From Anditalea andensis (lineage in GTDB: Bacteria; Bacteroidota; Bacteroidia; Cytophagales; Cyclobacteriaceae), in assembly GCF_000714815.1 (NCBI RefSeq), contig NZ_JMIH01000023.1, forward strand, positions 1 through 64,000: a DNA stretch of 64,000 nucleotides. Reading direction: 5' to 3'. The position numbers and the translations under genes were made by a program. The notes beneath the pieces were generated by a model that did no database searches, was not told where the DNA came from, and saw only the letters and a list, made by a program, of their open reading frames with translations. Shown here piece after piece: positions 26,034 to 35,872 of the stretch. How positions within the stretch are numbered: position 1 is the stretch's first letter; each line of letters opens with the position of its first letter.

Positions 26034-26642
26034 TTAGTCTAAATCTATAAATACCTCATCTAAATTAATCTGAAAGCCTTCAATACAGGAAGAGGCTACC
26101 ACCTCACCTGAGGTGAACAATTTTGAAGGAATAAATTTTCCTTCCATTAATGTATATATCATTAGTGTCTGCTCTTCTGGGTGTATAACCCAATATTCCT
26201 TTACTCCGCATTCTTTATAGACTTCATATTTATTTTGAAGTTCTTTTTTATTATTACCCGGTGAAAGAATTTCTACTACAAGATCAGGCGCACCTATACA
26301 CCCTGCTTCATCAAGTTTGATTGGATCGCATACGACGCAAATATCAGGTTGGACAACGGTGAAAATGTCTTCATTATATTTGGAATGTACTGGCAAGCGC
26401 ACATCAAAGGGGGCAGCAAATACCTTACAAGTTTTTTTTTCTAGATAGTTGAAAAACTTTGAGGATATTCTGATTGAAATCTCCTGATGCTTCATTTTTG
26501 GAGCTGCTGCCTGACGAAAAACTTTCCCCTTGATCAGCTCCACCATCCCCTCAATATCCCATGTCAGATAGTCTGCATAGGAGTATCTCCCATAGGAAGT
26601 AAATGGCTCCTCCATTTTGTTTTCAGTTTCTTCAGCTTTCAT
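26034..26642 (-). CDS. Uma2 family (DUF820) putative nuclease, copy 2
   Basis: A 202-residue paralogue of the downstream gene with the same catalytic core: PDLVVEILSPGNNKK and KYEVYKECGVKEYWVIHPEE. The N-terminal segment SYADYLTWDIEGMVELIKG is identical in both proteins, while residues 50-75 differ most, so the copies may have different partners or substrates. The pair arose by tandem duplication, with later gene conversion or a strong constraint at the 5' end. Confidence 0.9.
   Translation of the reverse strand: MKAEETENKMEEPFTSYGRYSYADYLTWDIEGMVELIKGKVFRQAAAPKMKHQEISIRISSKFFNYLEKKTCKVFAAPFDVRLPVHSKYNEDIFTVVQPDICVVCDPIKLDEAGCIGAPDLVVEILSPGNNKKELQNKYEVYKECGVKEYWVIHPEEQTLMIYTLMEGKFIPSKLFTSGEVVASSCIEGFQINLDEVFIDLD
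26542..26612 (-). repeat. 71-base exact direct repeat, copy B
   Basis: Identical partner of 25888-25958, in the 5' part of Uma2 copy 2. Confidence 0.85.
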
Positions 26643-26799
26643 ATGGATTTTATTTTACCCCAACCTAATTTACGAAAATGCTTTAATATATCATTTGGAA
26701 CGCTACTATAAAATAAAAACCTACCCTCGCTATCAAGAAATCCTTCTAAATAATTGGTCCTTAGACCTTTTCATCGCGAAGTAAAAAGACCTGGATTTT

Positions 26800-26819
26800 T
26801 TGTCCGAAATTTCGGACAA
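26800..26819. promoter_or_regulatory. Perfect 20-base palindrome upstream of dnaE
   Basis: TTGTCCGAAATTTCGGACAA is a perfect palindrome 68 bases before the dnaE start and 157 bases upstream of the divergent Uma2 gene. Its form (TGTCCG half-sites around an AT core) fits a dimeric helix-turn-helix regulator. The regulator is unknown. Confidence 0.6.
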
Positions 26820-26887
26820 TTACTGCCGTTACTTTAGCACATGAAAAGGATTAATCTTAATTTAGATTCCCCAAATAAAGCGCTTGC

Positions 26888-29800
26888 ATGTATTTAATAT
26901 TTGATACCGAAACCACCGGATTACCCCGCGATTATAATGCTCCCATCACTGACCTTAGCAACTGGCCACGTTTGGTCCAGCTGGCCTGGCAGCTGCATGA
27001 TGAGCGGGGCAAACTGATTTCCAATAACAACTTTATCGTAAAGCCTGAAGGATTTACCATTCCTTACAATGCCGAAAAGGTGCATGGTATATCTACTGAC
27101 AGGGCTCTCAAAGAAGGTCATGACCTGAAGAAAGTATTGGAAATCTTCCACGAAGATGTGGCTAAAGCCAAGTATATGGTGGGCCATAATATCGGCTTCG
27201 ATATCAATGTCTGCGGATCTGAATTTCTGCGAAAGGAAGTGCCGATGGTTCTCATGGAAAAGGTAGCCTTAGACACAAAGGACATTTCTACAGATTACTG
27301 TGCCATCCCGGGTGGTAAAGGGGGCAAGTTTAAATGGCCAACCTTAACCGAATTATATAAAAAACTTTTTGGTATAGGCTTCGATGATGCCCACGATGCC
27401 GCATATGACGTAGATGCTACGGCTAAGTGCTTTTTTGGACTCATCAGCCATAATGTACTGCCACCGGAGCCGGGCCTCTCCCCTGACGAGGTGATTTATG
27501 AGGCGCCAAAATTAGATATTGCCAACTTTGCCAATGCCAAAGATGAGCAGAAGCTGGCAGCCAAAGAGGTGATGAAAGCTGCCGGTAGGGCTGATATCAG
27601 TGACCTGGTAGATGAACCTTTCTCTCACCTTCATGTCCACACCCAGTTTTCGATTCTTCAAGCCACTTCAGAAATCCCAGCGCTCATCAGGCGGACCAAA
27701 GAACTGGGCATGCCGGCCATCGCCATGACCGATCATGGGAACATGATGGGAGCCTTCAACTTTGTAAAAGAAGCCCTGGCCAATGACATCACCCCTATCA
27801 TCGGTTGCGAGTTTAATATCTGTAAAGACCGAAAAAATAAATCTAGCAAAGATAACGGATACCAGACCGTCCTGCTGGCTAAAAATAAAGCAGGATATCA
27901 TAACCTGGCCAAACTGGCCTCCTATGCCAATATAGAGGGCTTCTACTATCTCCCCCGTATAGATAGAGAAGTACTGCAGGAATACAAAGGAGACCTGATC
28001 GCTACTACCGGTGGTATTTTTGGTGAGATTCCTTACCTGATATTAAATGTGGGTGAAACCCAGGCAGAAGAGGCTTTCGTCTGGTGGAAAGAACAGTTTG
28101 GTGATGACTTTTATGTAGAACTAAACCGTCACGGAATACCGGAAGAAGAAAAAGTAAATGAAGTCCTGCTGCGCTTTGCCCATCAGTATGGTGTAAAATA
28201 CTTTGCGGCCAATAACACTTATTACAATCAGAAAAAAGATGCCAATGCGCATGATATCCTACTCTGTGTAAAAGATGGAGAGAAAACTGACGGGCCGGAT
28301 AAGAAAGAGAAAAGATATGTAGGCAAGCTGGGCAGAGAATTCAGATTCGGTTTCCCCAATGAAGAATTCTATATCAAAAGTCCCGAGGAGATGAAAAAGC
28401 TCTTTGCTGATCTTCCCGAGGCGATTCTGTGTACCAATGAGATCGTTCAGAAAATCGAGCGATATAAATTAGCCCGAGAGGTGTTGCTTCCTAAGTTTGA
28501 TATCCCTGCTGAATTTATAGATCCGCAGGATGATGTGGATGGAGGCAAAAGAGGTGAAAATGCCTATCTGCGCCACTTAACCTATGTCGGGGCCGCAAAG
28601 CGGTATGGGGAAATCACTGATGAAATCAGAGAAAGAATAGATTTTGAACTGGCTACTATAGCCAATACCGGATATCCGGGTTATTTCCTCATCGTCCAGG
28701 ACTTTACTACTGCCGCCCGAAACATGGGTGTATCGGTAGGCCCCGGCAGGGGTTCTGCAGCCGGATCGGCGGTGGCTTACTGTGTGGGCATCACCAATGT
28801 GGATCCGATCAAGTATGATCTCCTTTTTGAGAGATTCCTTAATCCTGACAGGGTATCCCTTCCCGATATTGATATCGACTTTGATGATGAGGGCCGTCAG
28901 AGTGTAATAGATTATGTGATCAAAAAATACGGAGCCAACCAGGTGGCCCAGATCATCACCTACGGTACCATGGCAGCCAAATCTGCTATCCGGGATACCG
29001 CCAGGGTTTTGAATTTACCCCTAAGTGAAGCCGATAAACTGGCCAAACTGGTGCCTGACATTAAATTAAAAGCGCTCTTTGATCTGGCCAATGACCGGGC
29101 TAAACTGGTCAACAAGCTCAAAAACAATTCTGAAAGCGTAGCCCAGGCGGAAGAACTGATCCGTATCTCTAAAGGGCGGGATGAGACTGCCCGGACGATC
29201 AATCAGGCTACGGTGCTCGAAGGATCAGTCCGTAACCTGGGAATCCACGCCTGTGGGGTGATCATCACTCCGGCGGATATCACGAATTTCGTTCCGGTGG
29301 CACTGGCCAAGGATTCCGATATGTACTGCACGCAGTTTGATAACTCGGTGGTGGAAAGTGCCGGTCTGCTGAAAATGGACTTTTTGGGACTGAAGACTTT
29401 GACCCTAATCAAGGATGCTGTCAAAATCGTCAAAGAAAGACATGGCATAGACCTGGATCCGGAAAACTTCCCCATAGATGATGAAAAGACCTATGAGCTA
29501 TTTCAGCGTGGTGAAACTGTCGGCATATTCCAGTATGAATCTGCCGGGATGCAAAAATACATGCGGGAGCTTAAGCCTACCGTTTTTGCAGATCTGATCG
29601 CCATGAACGCCCTTTATAGACCGGGGCCATTGGAATACATTCCAAGCTTTATCCGTCGAAAACATGGTCAGGAGCCTATCACCTATGATCTACCAGATAT
29701 GGAGGGTTACCTTAAGGAGACCTATGGGATCACTGTCTATCAGGAACAGGTGATGCTACTTTCCCAGCAGCTGGCAGGCTTTACCAAAGGTGAGGCCGAT

Positions 29801-31192
29801 GTACTCCGTAAGGCCATGGGTAAGAAGCAGAAAGACGTCCTGGATAAGATGAAGCCAAAGTTCGTGGAACAGGCTGCTACCAAGGGGCACGATAAGAAAA
29901 AGCTGGAAAAGATCTGGAAAGACTGGGAAGCCTTTGCTTCTTATGCCTTTAATAAATCCCACTCTACCTGCTATGCTTGGATTGCTTATCAGACCGCGTA
30001 TCTAAAAGCTCACTACCCGGCAGAATACATGGCCTCGGTATTGAGTAATAACATGAACGATATCTCGCAGGTAACATTCTTTATGGAAGAGTGCAAGCGG
30101 ATGAAACTGGAAGTACATGGACCGGATGTAAACGAATCCAGAAGTGGCTTTACAGTAAATAAAGAAGGACAGGTACGGTTTGGAATGGCAGCGATCAAAG
30201 GTGCCGGCGGTGCAGCTGTACAGGCCATTATCGATGAGAGATTGGCCAAGGGTCCTTATAAAAATATCTTTGACTTTACCACCAGAATAAACCTAAGGCT
30301 TGTCACAAAGAAAACCTTAGAAGCATTAGCCATGGCTGGGGGATTTGACTGCTTTACGGAACATCACCGAAGGCAATATCTGGAAGCTGCAGATGGTGAA
30401 GCTTCATTGCTGGAGAAGGCTGTAAAGTATGCACAGAAGGTGACACAGGAGGCAGAAAGTTCCCAAGTAAGCCTATTTGGTGGAGGAGCTGGAGGGATGG
30501 ATATACCTATGCCAAGTGTAACTCCTATGGAACCATTTAGTCAACTTCAGCAGCTAAATATCGAAAGAGAGGTCGTTGGCCTATATATATCAGGCCATCC
30601 CCTAGACCAATTTAAGGTAGAGTTTGAATCCTTTACCAATACGCCCCTGCCAGAATTCAATAATATAGAAGCCTTAAGAGCAAAAGGAGATAATATACGA
30701 GCAGCGGGAATGGTGACATCTTTTGCACATCGCACCACAAAGACCGGTAAGCCATTTGGCACCCTTACCATGGAGGATTATCAGGGAGCACATACTTTCT
30801 TTATTTTTGGAGAGGATTATATCAAATTTAAGGAATATTTCATGACAGGATGGTTCCTATACATAACAGGATCAGTTCATCCTAATAAGTGGAAAGAAAA
30901 TGAATTTGAGTTTAAGATTAATAATATGTCCCTCCTAAATGAAGTTAGAGCCAAAATGGTCAAAGGTCTGAGGGTAAATATAGATCTGGATGACCTGACT
31001 CTGGACCTAATGGAAAAATTAGAAAAAATCACCCAAAAGTATAAGGGGGATGCCAAATTGTATATCAATGTTTTTGATAATAAGGAAAATATTACCCTGG
31101 ATCTTATGTCCACCAGATATACTATAGATCCTTCTAATGAAATGATGACAGAATTAAAGCAGATACCGGAGGTGATGTATAAGATTATTTAG
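26888..31192 (+). CDS. dnaE: DNA polymerase III alpha subunit with N-terminal DnaQ-like exonuclease
   Basis: A 1434-residue replicative polymerase, about 250 residues longer than E. coli DnaE because of an N-terminal 3'-5' proofreading exonuclease (about 1-185) with IFDTETTGLP (Exo I), VGHNIGFDINV (Exo II) and DAHDAAYDVDAT (Exo III). The PHP domain follows from about 245 (HLHVH at 247-251, AMTDHGNMMG, IIGCE). Next come the polymerase core (PDIDIDFD, catalytic Asp near 660-664), a helix-hairpin-helix region, a clamp-binding motif QVSLF (about 1193-1197) and an OB domain. It is a single gene. Confidence 0.95.
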   Translation: MYLIFDTETTGLPRDYNAPITDLSNWPRLVQLAWQLHDERGKLISNNNFIVKPEGFTIPYNAEKVHGISTDRALKEGHDLKKVLEIFHEDVAKAKYMVGHNIGFDINVCGSEFLRKEVPMVLMEKVALDTKDISTDYCAIPGGKGGKFKWPTLTELYKKLFGIGFDDAHDAAYDVDATAKCFFGLISHNVLPPEPGLSPDEVIYEAPKLDIANFANAKDEQKLAAKEVMKAAGRADISDLVDEPFSHLHVHTQFSILQATSEIPALIRRTKELGMPAIAMTDHGNMMGAFNFVKEALANDITPIIGCEFNICKDRKNKSSKDNGYQTVLLAKNKAGYHNLAKLASYANIEGFYYLPRIDREVLQEYKGDLIATTGGIFGEIPYLILNVGETQAEEAFVWWKEQFGDDFYVELNRHGIPEEEKVNEVLLRFAHQYGVKYFAANNTYYNQKKDANAHDILLCVKDGEKTDGPDKKEKRYVGKLGREFRFGFPNEEFYIKSPEEMKKLFADLPEAILCTNEIVQKIERYKLAREVLLPKFDIPAEFIDPQDDVDGGKRGENAYLRHLTYVGAAKRYGEITDEIRERIDFELATIANTGYPGYFLIVQDFTTAARNMGVSVGPGRGSAAGSAVAYCVGITNVDPIKYDLLFERFLNPDRVSLPDIDIDFDDEGRQSVIDYVIKKYGANQVAQIITYGTMAAKSAIRDTARVLNLPLSEADKLAKLVPDIKLKALFDLANDRAKLVNKLKNNSESVAQAEELIRISKGRDETARTINQATVLEGSVRNLGIHACGVIITPADITNFVPVALAKDSDMYCTQFDNSVVESAGLLKMDFLGLKTLTLIKDAVKIVKERHGIDLDPENFPIDDEKTYELFQRGETVGIFQYESAGMQKYMRELKPTVFADLIAMNALYRPGPLEYIPSFIRRKHGQEPITYDLPDMEGYLKETYGITVYQEQVMLLSQQLAGFTKGEADVLRKAMGKKQKDVLDKMKPKFVEQAATKGHDKKKLEKIWKDWEAFASYAFNKSHSTCYAWIAYQTAYLKAHYPAEYMASVLSNNMNDISQVTFFMEECKRMKLEVHGPDVNESRSGFTVNKEGQVRFGMAAIKGAGGAAVQAIIDERLAKGPYKNIFDFTTRINLRLVTKKTLEALAMAGGFDCFTEHHRRQYLEAADGEASLLEKAVKYAQKVTQEAESSQVSLFGGGAGGMDIPMPSVTPMEPFSQLQQLNIEREVVGLYISGHPLDQFKVEFESFTNTPLPEFNNIEALRAKGDNIRAAGMVTSFAHRTTKTGKPFGTLTMEDYQGAHTFFIFGEDYIKFKEYFMTGWFLYITGSVHPNKWKENEFEFKINNMSLLNEVRAKMVKGLRVNIDLDDLTLDLMEKLEKITQKYKGDAKLYINVFDNKENITLDLMSTRYTIDPSNEMMTELKQIPEVMYKII

Positions 31193-31272
31193 GGGTAGTG
31201 GAGTTGCAATAAGTAGATAAGCGATTAGCAAATAGTATACAGACCATAGTCCATAGGTGATTGTCGTAAAAA

Positions 31273-31309
31273 GTAAAAAGGGAGTATTGAGCTAAAACTC
31301 CCTTTTTAC
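31273..31309. terminator. Bidirectional terminator after dnaE
   Basis: Inverted repeat GTAAAAAGGGAGT / ACTCCCTTTTTAC (13 bp, 11-base loop) between dnaE (+) and the convergent lipoprotein gene (-). Confidence 0.8.
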
Positions 31310-31390
31310 GATTTTCTTAAAGGCATTTTTCCCTTTGACTCCCTCATTAATTTGAAGAAGCTTAGAGGCCAGTGACTTAATGTAAATCAT

Positions 31391-32218
31391 CTAATTTACC
31401 TCCCCATGATATTCATACGTCCTCCTGTATAGGAGTGAAAATCCCCCGTGCGGATAATATTCCTTTTCTTCTATCAACCTTCCCTGATCATCATAAAAAT
31501 ACTGGAAAACATCTTCCAGTTCAGGATTTAAACTGATGGTCCATGTTTCCTTGGCTTCCAATAGATTGTTTTCGTTGTATTTATAAAAAAATTCGGTATG
31601 GGGACTCTCTGCCGATGGAAACCACCAACTTTCTTTGATCAGTCTCTCCTCCCCGTCATACTCCAATATCCACCTTTCTTCCAACTTGGAATTATGGATA
31701 ATTTCTATCTCCTCAGCCAAACCACGTTCATTGTAATGATAAACTTTATAAGGCTGTTTTTCATTGGATTTATTGTCAAATTCTTCCTCAATCACTCTGC
31801 CCGATTCATCATAAATAAAATAATTCGTTCTGGACCATTTCATCTCGTCCATATTTCCAGCCCAATTTGGGTGCCGGTAAAGACATTCTTCTATCTTTTT
31901 CCCGTCTGGATCCAAATTTTTCAGAAGAACCCTCATTGTGTCATTTTGGGCGGTAAAACCAAGCATTAGAACTTCCTGTCCATTTTGATTATAAAAAAGT
32001 TGGGTATAGCCCATCAACGATGACTCACTTTCTCCTGCAAATTGTGATATCGTATGCAGCTTTCCAGGAGGCTCAAACCGCTCACCCTGCAAGATCGACC
32101 GAACTTCCTTTAACCACTCTTCTTGGTCTTCACCTTCATGAAACTCTTCCATTTGGGAATCAACACATCCAAGGAAACCTAAAAAGACAGCTATTGATAT
32201 TTTTTTTATTAATTTCAT
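31391..32218 (-). CDS. Lipoprotein with YD/RHS-like repeats
   Basis: A 275-residue protein with a lipoprotein-type signal (basic start, hydrophobic run, FLGC at about residues 15-18). The rest holds at least five degenerate repeats of about 25-30 residues with the pattern Y-x-Y/D-x-x-G-R-L-I-x-E, for example YDESGRVIEEEF, YNERGLAEEIE, YDGEERLIKES, YNENNLLEAKE and YDDQGRLIEEKEYY. Such repeats resemble YD/RHS or MORN-like surface repeats. It is probably anchored at the outer membrane. I know no function. Confidence 0.85.
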   Translation of the reverse strand: MKLIKKISIAVFLGFLGCVDSQMEEFHEGEDQEEWLKEVRSILQGERFEPPGKLHTISQFAGESESSLMGYTQLFYNQNGQEVLMLGFTAQNDTMRVLLKNLDPDGKKIEECLYRHPNWAGNMDEMKWSRTNYFIYDESGRVIEEEFDNKSNEKQPYKVYHYNERGLAEEIEIIHNSKLEERWILEYDGEERLIKESWWFPSAESPHTEFFYKYNENNLLEAKETWTISLNPELEDVFQYFYDDQGRLIEEKEYYPHGGFSLLYRRTYEYHGEVN

Positions 32219-32273
32219 AGTTATTCTGTTATTCCTTAACTAAATTAATTAAAAAATTTAACCAAACATAATT

Positions 32274-34459
32274 ATGATTAGAAATCTACTATCAATCGCA
32301 ATTTTATGCCTTATTTATTGGGAAGCAGTTCCCCAAGTAAAAACTGAAAAAGTCCAGAAAGATCAAATCCCGGTAAAAACAAATTATTCACGAAGTAACT
32401 CCTATGATTTAAATTTTCAAAACAAAGAAAAAATTAATGAGGAGCTAGAGAATGAATTACTGGACAAAAATAAGGAAAAAACGTCATATGTGTTTGCCAA
32501 ATTTGCAGATTTAAATATCGATTTTAAGAACATAGAGGGTATCTGCGATGAAAAAAACTGTTTTTACGAGATAGAGGTCACCTCCAAAGGATCCAATATC
32601 ATAGGCATTTTATTTAAGAAGATCAAGCTAAGCAAAAACTCAAAACTTTACATCATAAATGACAAAGAGAACTATCTACAAGGCCCATTAACAGCCGAGA
32701 CAATTTCAAAAACTGATAATTTCAACTCCCCTCCTATGCCTGGAGAGACAATAAGGATTGTCTTGCAGGAGCCAATCGAAGAAAAGAAAAAAAGCGAAAT
32801 TGTAATATCAAAAGCTTCTCATGGAATAATCGATATGTATGGAACAAACAACTATAAATCTTCTGCCCAACAATCAGGATCCTGCTATGGTTTTGGCTGT
32901 TCTGCCCCATGTAATTCTAATATTGTCTGTTGGCCATCCTTAGATTTATCTTCCAAAGGAGTAGCTTTGATCATATATCAAAGTGAATATAGTGATTCTG
33001 TTTCATATCACGGATCAGGATTTCTTCTCAACAATGGCAGGCAAGAAAATAGCCCTATAATACTTACCCCAAATCATACTTTTGGTGGATATATGATTGA
33101 ACATTCACAGTTTATGTTTCATTTTAGAAGCCCCAGTTGTAGTCTTACATCTAGTGGGCCTATGAATATTGTTGCTTATGGTGCAGATCCATTAAGTAAT
33201 ATAAATTTAACATCTAATACAGATTCAAGACTACTAGAAATTAAGCCAAATCAATTAAACAGGTCAGTATTTGATAACAATCCTGTTTCCTATTTAGGAT
33301 GGAGTATTATTGATCAACCTATTACTTCAACTCTAGGTATACACCATCCCAGAGCGGATGTTCAGAAATATATTTCCGGAGGGGTTCCTACCAAAGATGA
33401 TCTGTTAACAATGCCTATTTTGCATGGAGAGTTGCTATGCAAGATGGGGCATTAGAAACTATGAGCTCAGGCAGTCCTCTTTTTGACAACCAACTTCGAG
33501 TTATTGGGAGTAATATTGGGGGATATGGGTCTACTGATGATACTTGTGAGGGGCCAAATGAGGATGCTAGATACGGAAGATTAAGTATGGCGTGGCACGA
33601 ATTCAAACAATACCTCGACCCAAACAACGAAGGAATAGTCGCCTTAAATACGATTACCAATCAGCCCGGGCCTAAAATTTTTAGTGAAATCCAGGGTCCT
33701 GAAAATCTTTGCTCTACTGCCACGTACACCTTGGAAAACCCTCCTCTGGAAAGCACAATTACCTGGAGCGCTTCCCCATCCTATCTTTTTACAAACACTA
33801 CAAGTATGGGTGAGTCATTTACAACTGCTCCCTCATCTATAAATGGAAAAGGGACAATAACTGCAACCATAGACAGCCCTTGGGGGACTGTCCTTATTTC
33901 CCGTGAAATTCAAGTTGGACCACCAACTAGTATAAATGGTCTTTCACATGGGCAAATTCTCTGCGGAAACCAGTACCTAAACCTTTGGTCAGAAAATGGG
34001 TACCTATCCTATAACTGGGTGGTCCTGGGAGGGACGGTGATTTCTGGCCAAGGTTCCAGCCAAGTAACCGTTTTAACGGATAACAACCCATTCCAAGGCC
34101 AAAACTTGCTTTCTGTAAGGCTTAATGTAACCAGTACATGCATGGATGGAACTTCTGAGGTAATCGCTTATGTGAATAATTGTGGTGGAAATCCCATTGA
34201 TCCGCTTATTTATCCTAACCCTGCTTCAGATGAACTAACTATTGAAATGAGTGAATTGGAGAAACACGCTAGGAATGAAGAGGAGGATTTTTCAGTTGAG
34301 ATAAAAATTTCCAACTTTTGGGGCCAAGTAATGCACAGCCAGACAACCTTCCAGTCCAAACTTAAGCTGAATGTCCAGCAATTGAAAAGCGGTCTCTATT
34401 ACATTCATATAAGATACAAAGATGCGGTAATTAGGAAACAAGTAAGGGTAGAGAGATAA
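32274..34459 (+). pseudogene. Frameshifted T9SS-secreted trypsin-like serine protease
   Basis: Two overlapping frames make one protein. Frame 1 (32274-33455) holds a signal-like start, a propeptide and the first part of a lysyl-endopeptidase-type domain with ILTPNHTFGG (catalytic His) and SNTDSRLLEI (catalytic Asp). Frame 2 (33437-34459) continues with DGALETMSSGSPLFDN (catalytic Ser), an Ig-like region, and a type A T9SS sorting domain (LIYPNPASDELTI ... LKSGLYYIHI). The open reading of frame 2 begins before its first ATG (NAYFAWRVA...), so a single-base loss lies near 33411-33425. No slippery heptamer is visible. This is either a true mutation or a sequencing error. Confidence 0.85.
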
Positions 34460-34988
34460 TCTTTCCTTCCAACTTCTCTTCCTGTGACTAGCCCACGGAA
34501 GGGAAGTGATTAGTTAGGCTTTCTTGAAAATAAAATAACCAGCCTGAAAAAGGCAGTTATCAGATTTATTTGTTAGTTAAACCCCCAGAATTAGCCAAAT
34601 TTCGGCTTGTTCTGGGTTTCTTTTATGTAAGTTGAGGTTAAAAACAAAACACCGTGAGAAGCATACCACTACTTAGCAATTCCTATCTACTATAAAGGAC
34701 ACGCTCCTAATTTTTTTACTTTTTCACGCCTTCACATGGCCAAGAGGATTTTCGATAAGTCACTGCTGGGAGCGGACAGGGTTTATTCAACATCAAAAAA
34801 AAATTAATGCAAGTATCTACAAGCAAAAAGTCCGCTGTTGACAGACTAAAGTTCACACAAATGTCATGCGCTAATAGGCTTTAATGATGATCCCAATGGC
34901 TATAGGGATTATCATTCATTATTAACCATGTAGTTATTGAATGGCGGAATAGATTAAGATTAGAATTTTTTTAAACCTTAATACCCCT
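34460..34988. other. Gene-free stretch after the broken protease
   Basis: 529 bases without a supported gene. It holds a terminator-like hairpin (34579-34624). The rest shows no recognisable coding remnant. Confidence 0.5.
34579..34624 (+). terminator. Probable terminator of the protease gene
   Basis: AAACCCCCAGAA pairs with TTCTGGGTTT, an inner AGCC/GGCT adds to the stem, and a CTTTT tail follows on the plus strand. Confidence 0.6.
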
Positions 34989-35872
34989 CTATAACTCCCT
35001 TACACTGCATGTATCCCCCTGCTCTATATCCCCTGTAGTAAATCCTTTTTTAAACCAGCGCATCCTTTGAGCCGATGTTCCATGGGTGAATGAATCGGGC
35101 ACCACGGTTCCGGTAGCCTGCTTTTGGAGACGGTCATCTCCTATGGCGTTTGCCGCAGCGAGGGCTTCATCAATATCACGTTGCTCCAGATGGTTATTGA
35201 TCCTATGGGTATGGTAGGCCCATACTCCGGCCAGAAAATCAGCCTACAGTTCCAGCCGTACTGATAGCTGGTTATATTCGGTCTGGCTGATTCTGCCTCT
35301 TTGGGATTGGACTTTTTCGGTGATCCCCATGAGCTTTTGGATATGATGTCCCACTTCATGTGCCACTACATAGGCCTGCGCAAAATCTTCCGATGCACCT
35401 GGTTTCCTTTCCATGTCCCTAAAGAAACTGAGATCGATATATACATTTTCATCTGCAGGGCAAAAGAAAGGGCCGGTAGCAGAAGATGCAAATCCACAGG
35501 CTGAACTTACCCTACCTGAAAATAGCACTAGGGTAGGTTCACGGTAATTCTGTATCAGTTCATTCCATACGTCTTCAGTATCTGCCAATATAGTAGCCGT
35601 AAAATCCGCCAGCTCCTGCTCTGCCGGTGTAGCTTTGTATTCAGTCAGGGCGCTAGTACCTCCTCCGGTAAATTGTTCCAATAATGCAATCGGGTTGGTT
35701 CCTGTAATCCAGAGATAAAGAACTATTCCCCCGACTAGAAAAATTCCTGCTTAGAGAAGAGCAATCGGATCAACGGAATCAGTAGCATGGGTGATATACC
35801 CCCTCCGCCACCACCGGATCGGCCTCTTCTGTCATTCACATTAGTACTTTTTCTTCTACCCTGCCATTTCAT
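34989..35872 (-). pseudogene. Broken neutral zinc metallopeptidase (YpfJ/PF04228 type)
   Basis: The reconstructed product starts MKWQGRRKSTNVNDRR (ATG at 35870-35872), followed by a Gly-rich stretch and a transmembrane helix. The frame is lost at 35750/35751, where one base is missing; the correct frame continues ...GIFLVGGIVLYLW...ALLEQFTGGG. The metal site AHEVGHHIQ is intact. At 35244-35246 an in-frame TAG replaces the expected Gln of RLELQADFLAG. The same frame then runs on ([16 protein letters not shown] ... [12 protein letters not shown] ... CSVREL) to a TAG at 34989. Two independent lesions indicate a pseudogene. A residual frame from 35681 to 35244 remains open. Confidence 0.85.

Noticed and set aside
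26820-26887. Sigma-54 promoter for dnaE next to the palindrome
   Set aside because: I looked for TGGCAC-N5-TTGC between the palindrome and the start and found no acceptable match.
33405-33440. Programmed -1 ribosomal frameshift joining the two protease frames
   Set aside because: No X-XXY-YYZ slippery heptamer in the right phase and no clear stimulatory hairpin; a lost base explains the data more simply.
35141-35359. Frame of 72 codons on the minus strand
   Set aside because: It is a shifted frame across the metallopeptidase pseudogene; the true continuation lies in the frame of the upstream part after the amber codon.
35244-35681. Short intact metallopeptidase gene of 145 codons
   Set aside because: It opens at TTG inside a membrane-linker coding part and stops at an amber codon inside a conserved motif; sequence on both sides continues the family in recoverable frames, so it is a fragment of a pseudogene.
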